From: Russula earlei
Taxonomy: Eukaryota; Basidiomycota; Agaricomycetes; Russulales; Russulaceae
Assembly (NCBI GenBank): GCA_025769875.1
Contig: JAGFNK010000965.1
Coordinates: 1-17,435, forward strand
Length of the DNA stretch: 17,435 nt
Direction of reading: 5' to 3'
Part shown: positions 17,279 to 17,435 of the stretch, one piece after another
Position numbering within the stretch: position 1 is the stretch's first letter
Layout: the number at the start of each line of letters is the position of its first letter
Program-made: the position numbers and the translations under genes
Notes under the pieces: model-generated
Seen by the model: only the letters and a program-made list of their open reading frames with translations
Told to the model about the DNA's origin: nothing
Database searches by the model: none

Positions 17279-17435
17279 TGTTATGAACCAAAGCCAGGCC
17301 CTGGCAGTAGATTGTCCCATTTCACTCAAGAGAGACCTCTCTCACTTTGCATTGCCAACTCCCTTCCATTTTCTGGGCTACCCCTCCTGTGGTACAAGAT
17401 ATCGCTATTGCAAAGGCACTTTAACATGACCAGGC
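17279..17435 (+). repeat. 3' LTR of E2, first 157 bp (cut by window edge)
   Basis: It begins TGTTATG directly after the polypurine tract and matches the first 157 bases of both E1 LTRs at roughly 90%. Only U3 is inside the window. The divergence is several times that between the two LTRs of E1, consistent with E2 being a separate and older insertion. Confidence 0.9.

Larger units (their letters stand above)
10352..17435 (+). mobile_element. E2: second copy of the same chromovirus, plus strand, 5' part outside window
   Basis: This region aligns base by base with the reverse complement of about 1-8424. It starts inside ORF B directly at the end of the E1 LTR and runs through ORF C, gag, pol, polypurine tract and 157 bp of 3' LTR. 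The abrupt start in mid-codon of ORF B, with no LTR of its own, shows that E2 was the target into which E1 inserted. Its missing 5' LTR, ORF A and ORF B start are expected left of position 1. It carries more pol damage than E1 (11 TGA stops, one TAA, four single-base indels), as expected of the older copy. Confidence 0.92.

Overview
The window holds no cellular housekeeping gene, rRNA or tRNA. It is almost wholly LTR-retrotransposon DNA: two decayed copies of one Ty3/Gypsy chromodomain element (chromovirus), in opposite orientations and nested. Copy E1 lies on the minus strand (1-10351). Copy E2 lies on the plus strand (10352-17435) and is seen only from the middle of an accessory ORF onward, because the 5' LTR of E1 abuts it exactly there. 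The rest of E2 should lie left of position 1. The host is most likely a filamentous fungus, probably a basidiomycete: the Gag core, C-terminal chromodomain, short gag-pol overlap and CpG-directed decay all fit, but no host gene is present to confirm it.

E1 layout in its own 5'->3' direction (right to left): 5' LTR 10351-9526, with a U5 that contains an open frame for a membrane-spanning peptide; candidate self-priming site 9523-9514; accessory ORF A (9494-8546), ORF B (8509-7559) and ORF C (7595-6974, overlapping B in the -1 frame); gag (6969-4524); pol in the -1 frame (protease, RT, RNase H, integrase, chromodomain; to 809); spacer; polypurine tract 575-562; 3' LTR 561-1, cut by the window edge. 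A solo LTR of a related but different family (5826-6786, plus strand, 5-bp duplication AGTGG) has split E1 gag. E2 repeats ORF B part, ORF C, gag, pol, spacer, polypurine tract and the first 157 bp of its 3' LTR.

Both copies are pseudogenes. In-frame stops in pol are almost all TGA, and where only one copy has the stop the other usually has CGA. The two E1 LTRs differ mainly at CpG sites. This points to deamination of methylated CpG or a related repeat-silencing process.

The most unusual points are: (1) three unrecognised ORFs between the 5' LTR and gag, two of them seen in both copies; (2) a transmembrane peptide frame in U5, also present with mostly synonymous codon differences in the solo LTR family; (3) a 10-nt match between the predicted mRNA 5' end and the site just after the LTR, which suggests Tf1-type self-priming; and (4) a roughly 7-kb inverted repeat made by the nesting.
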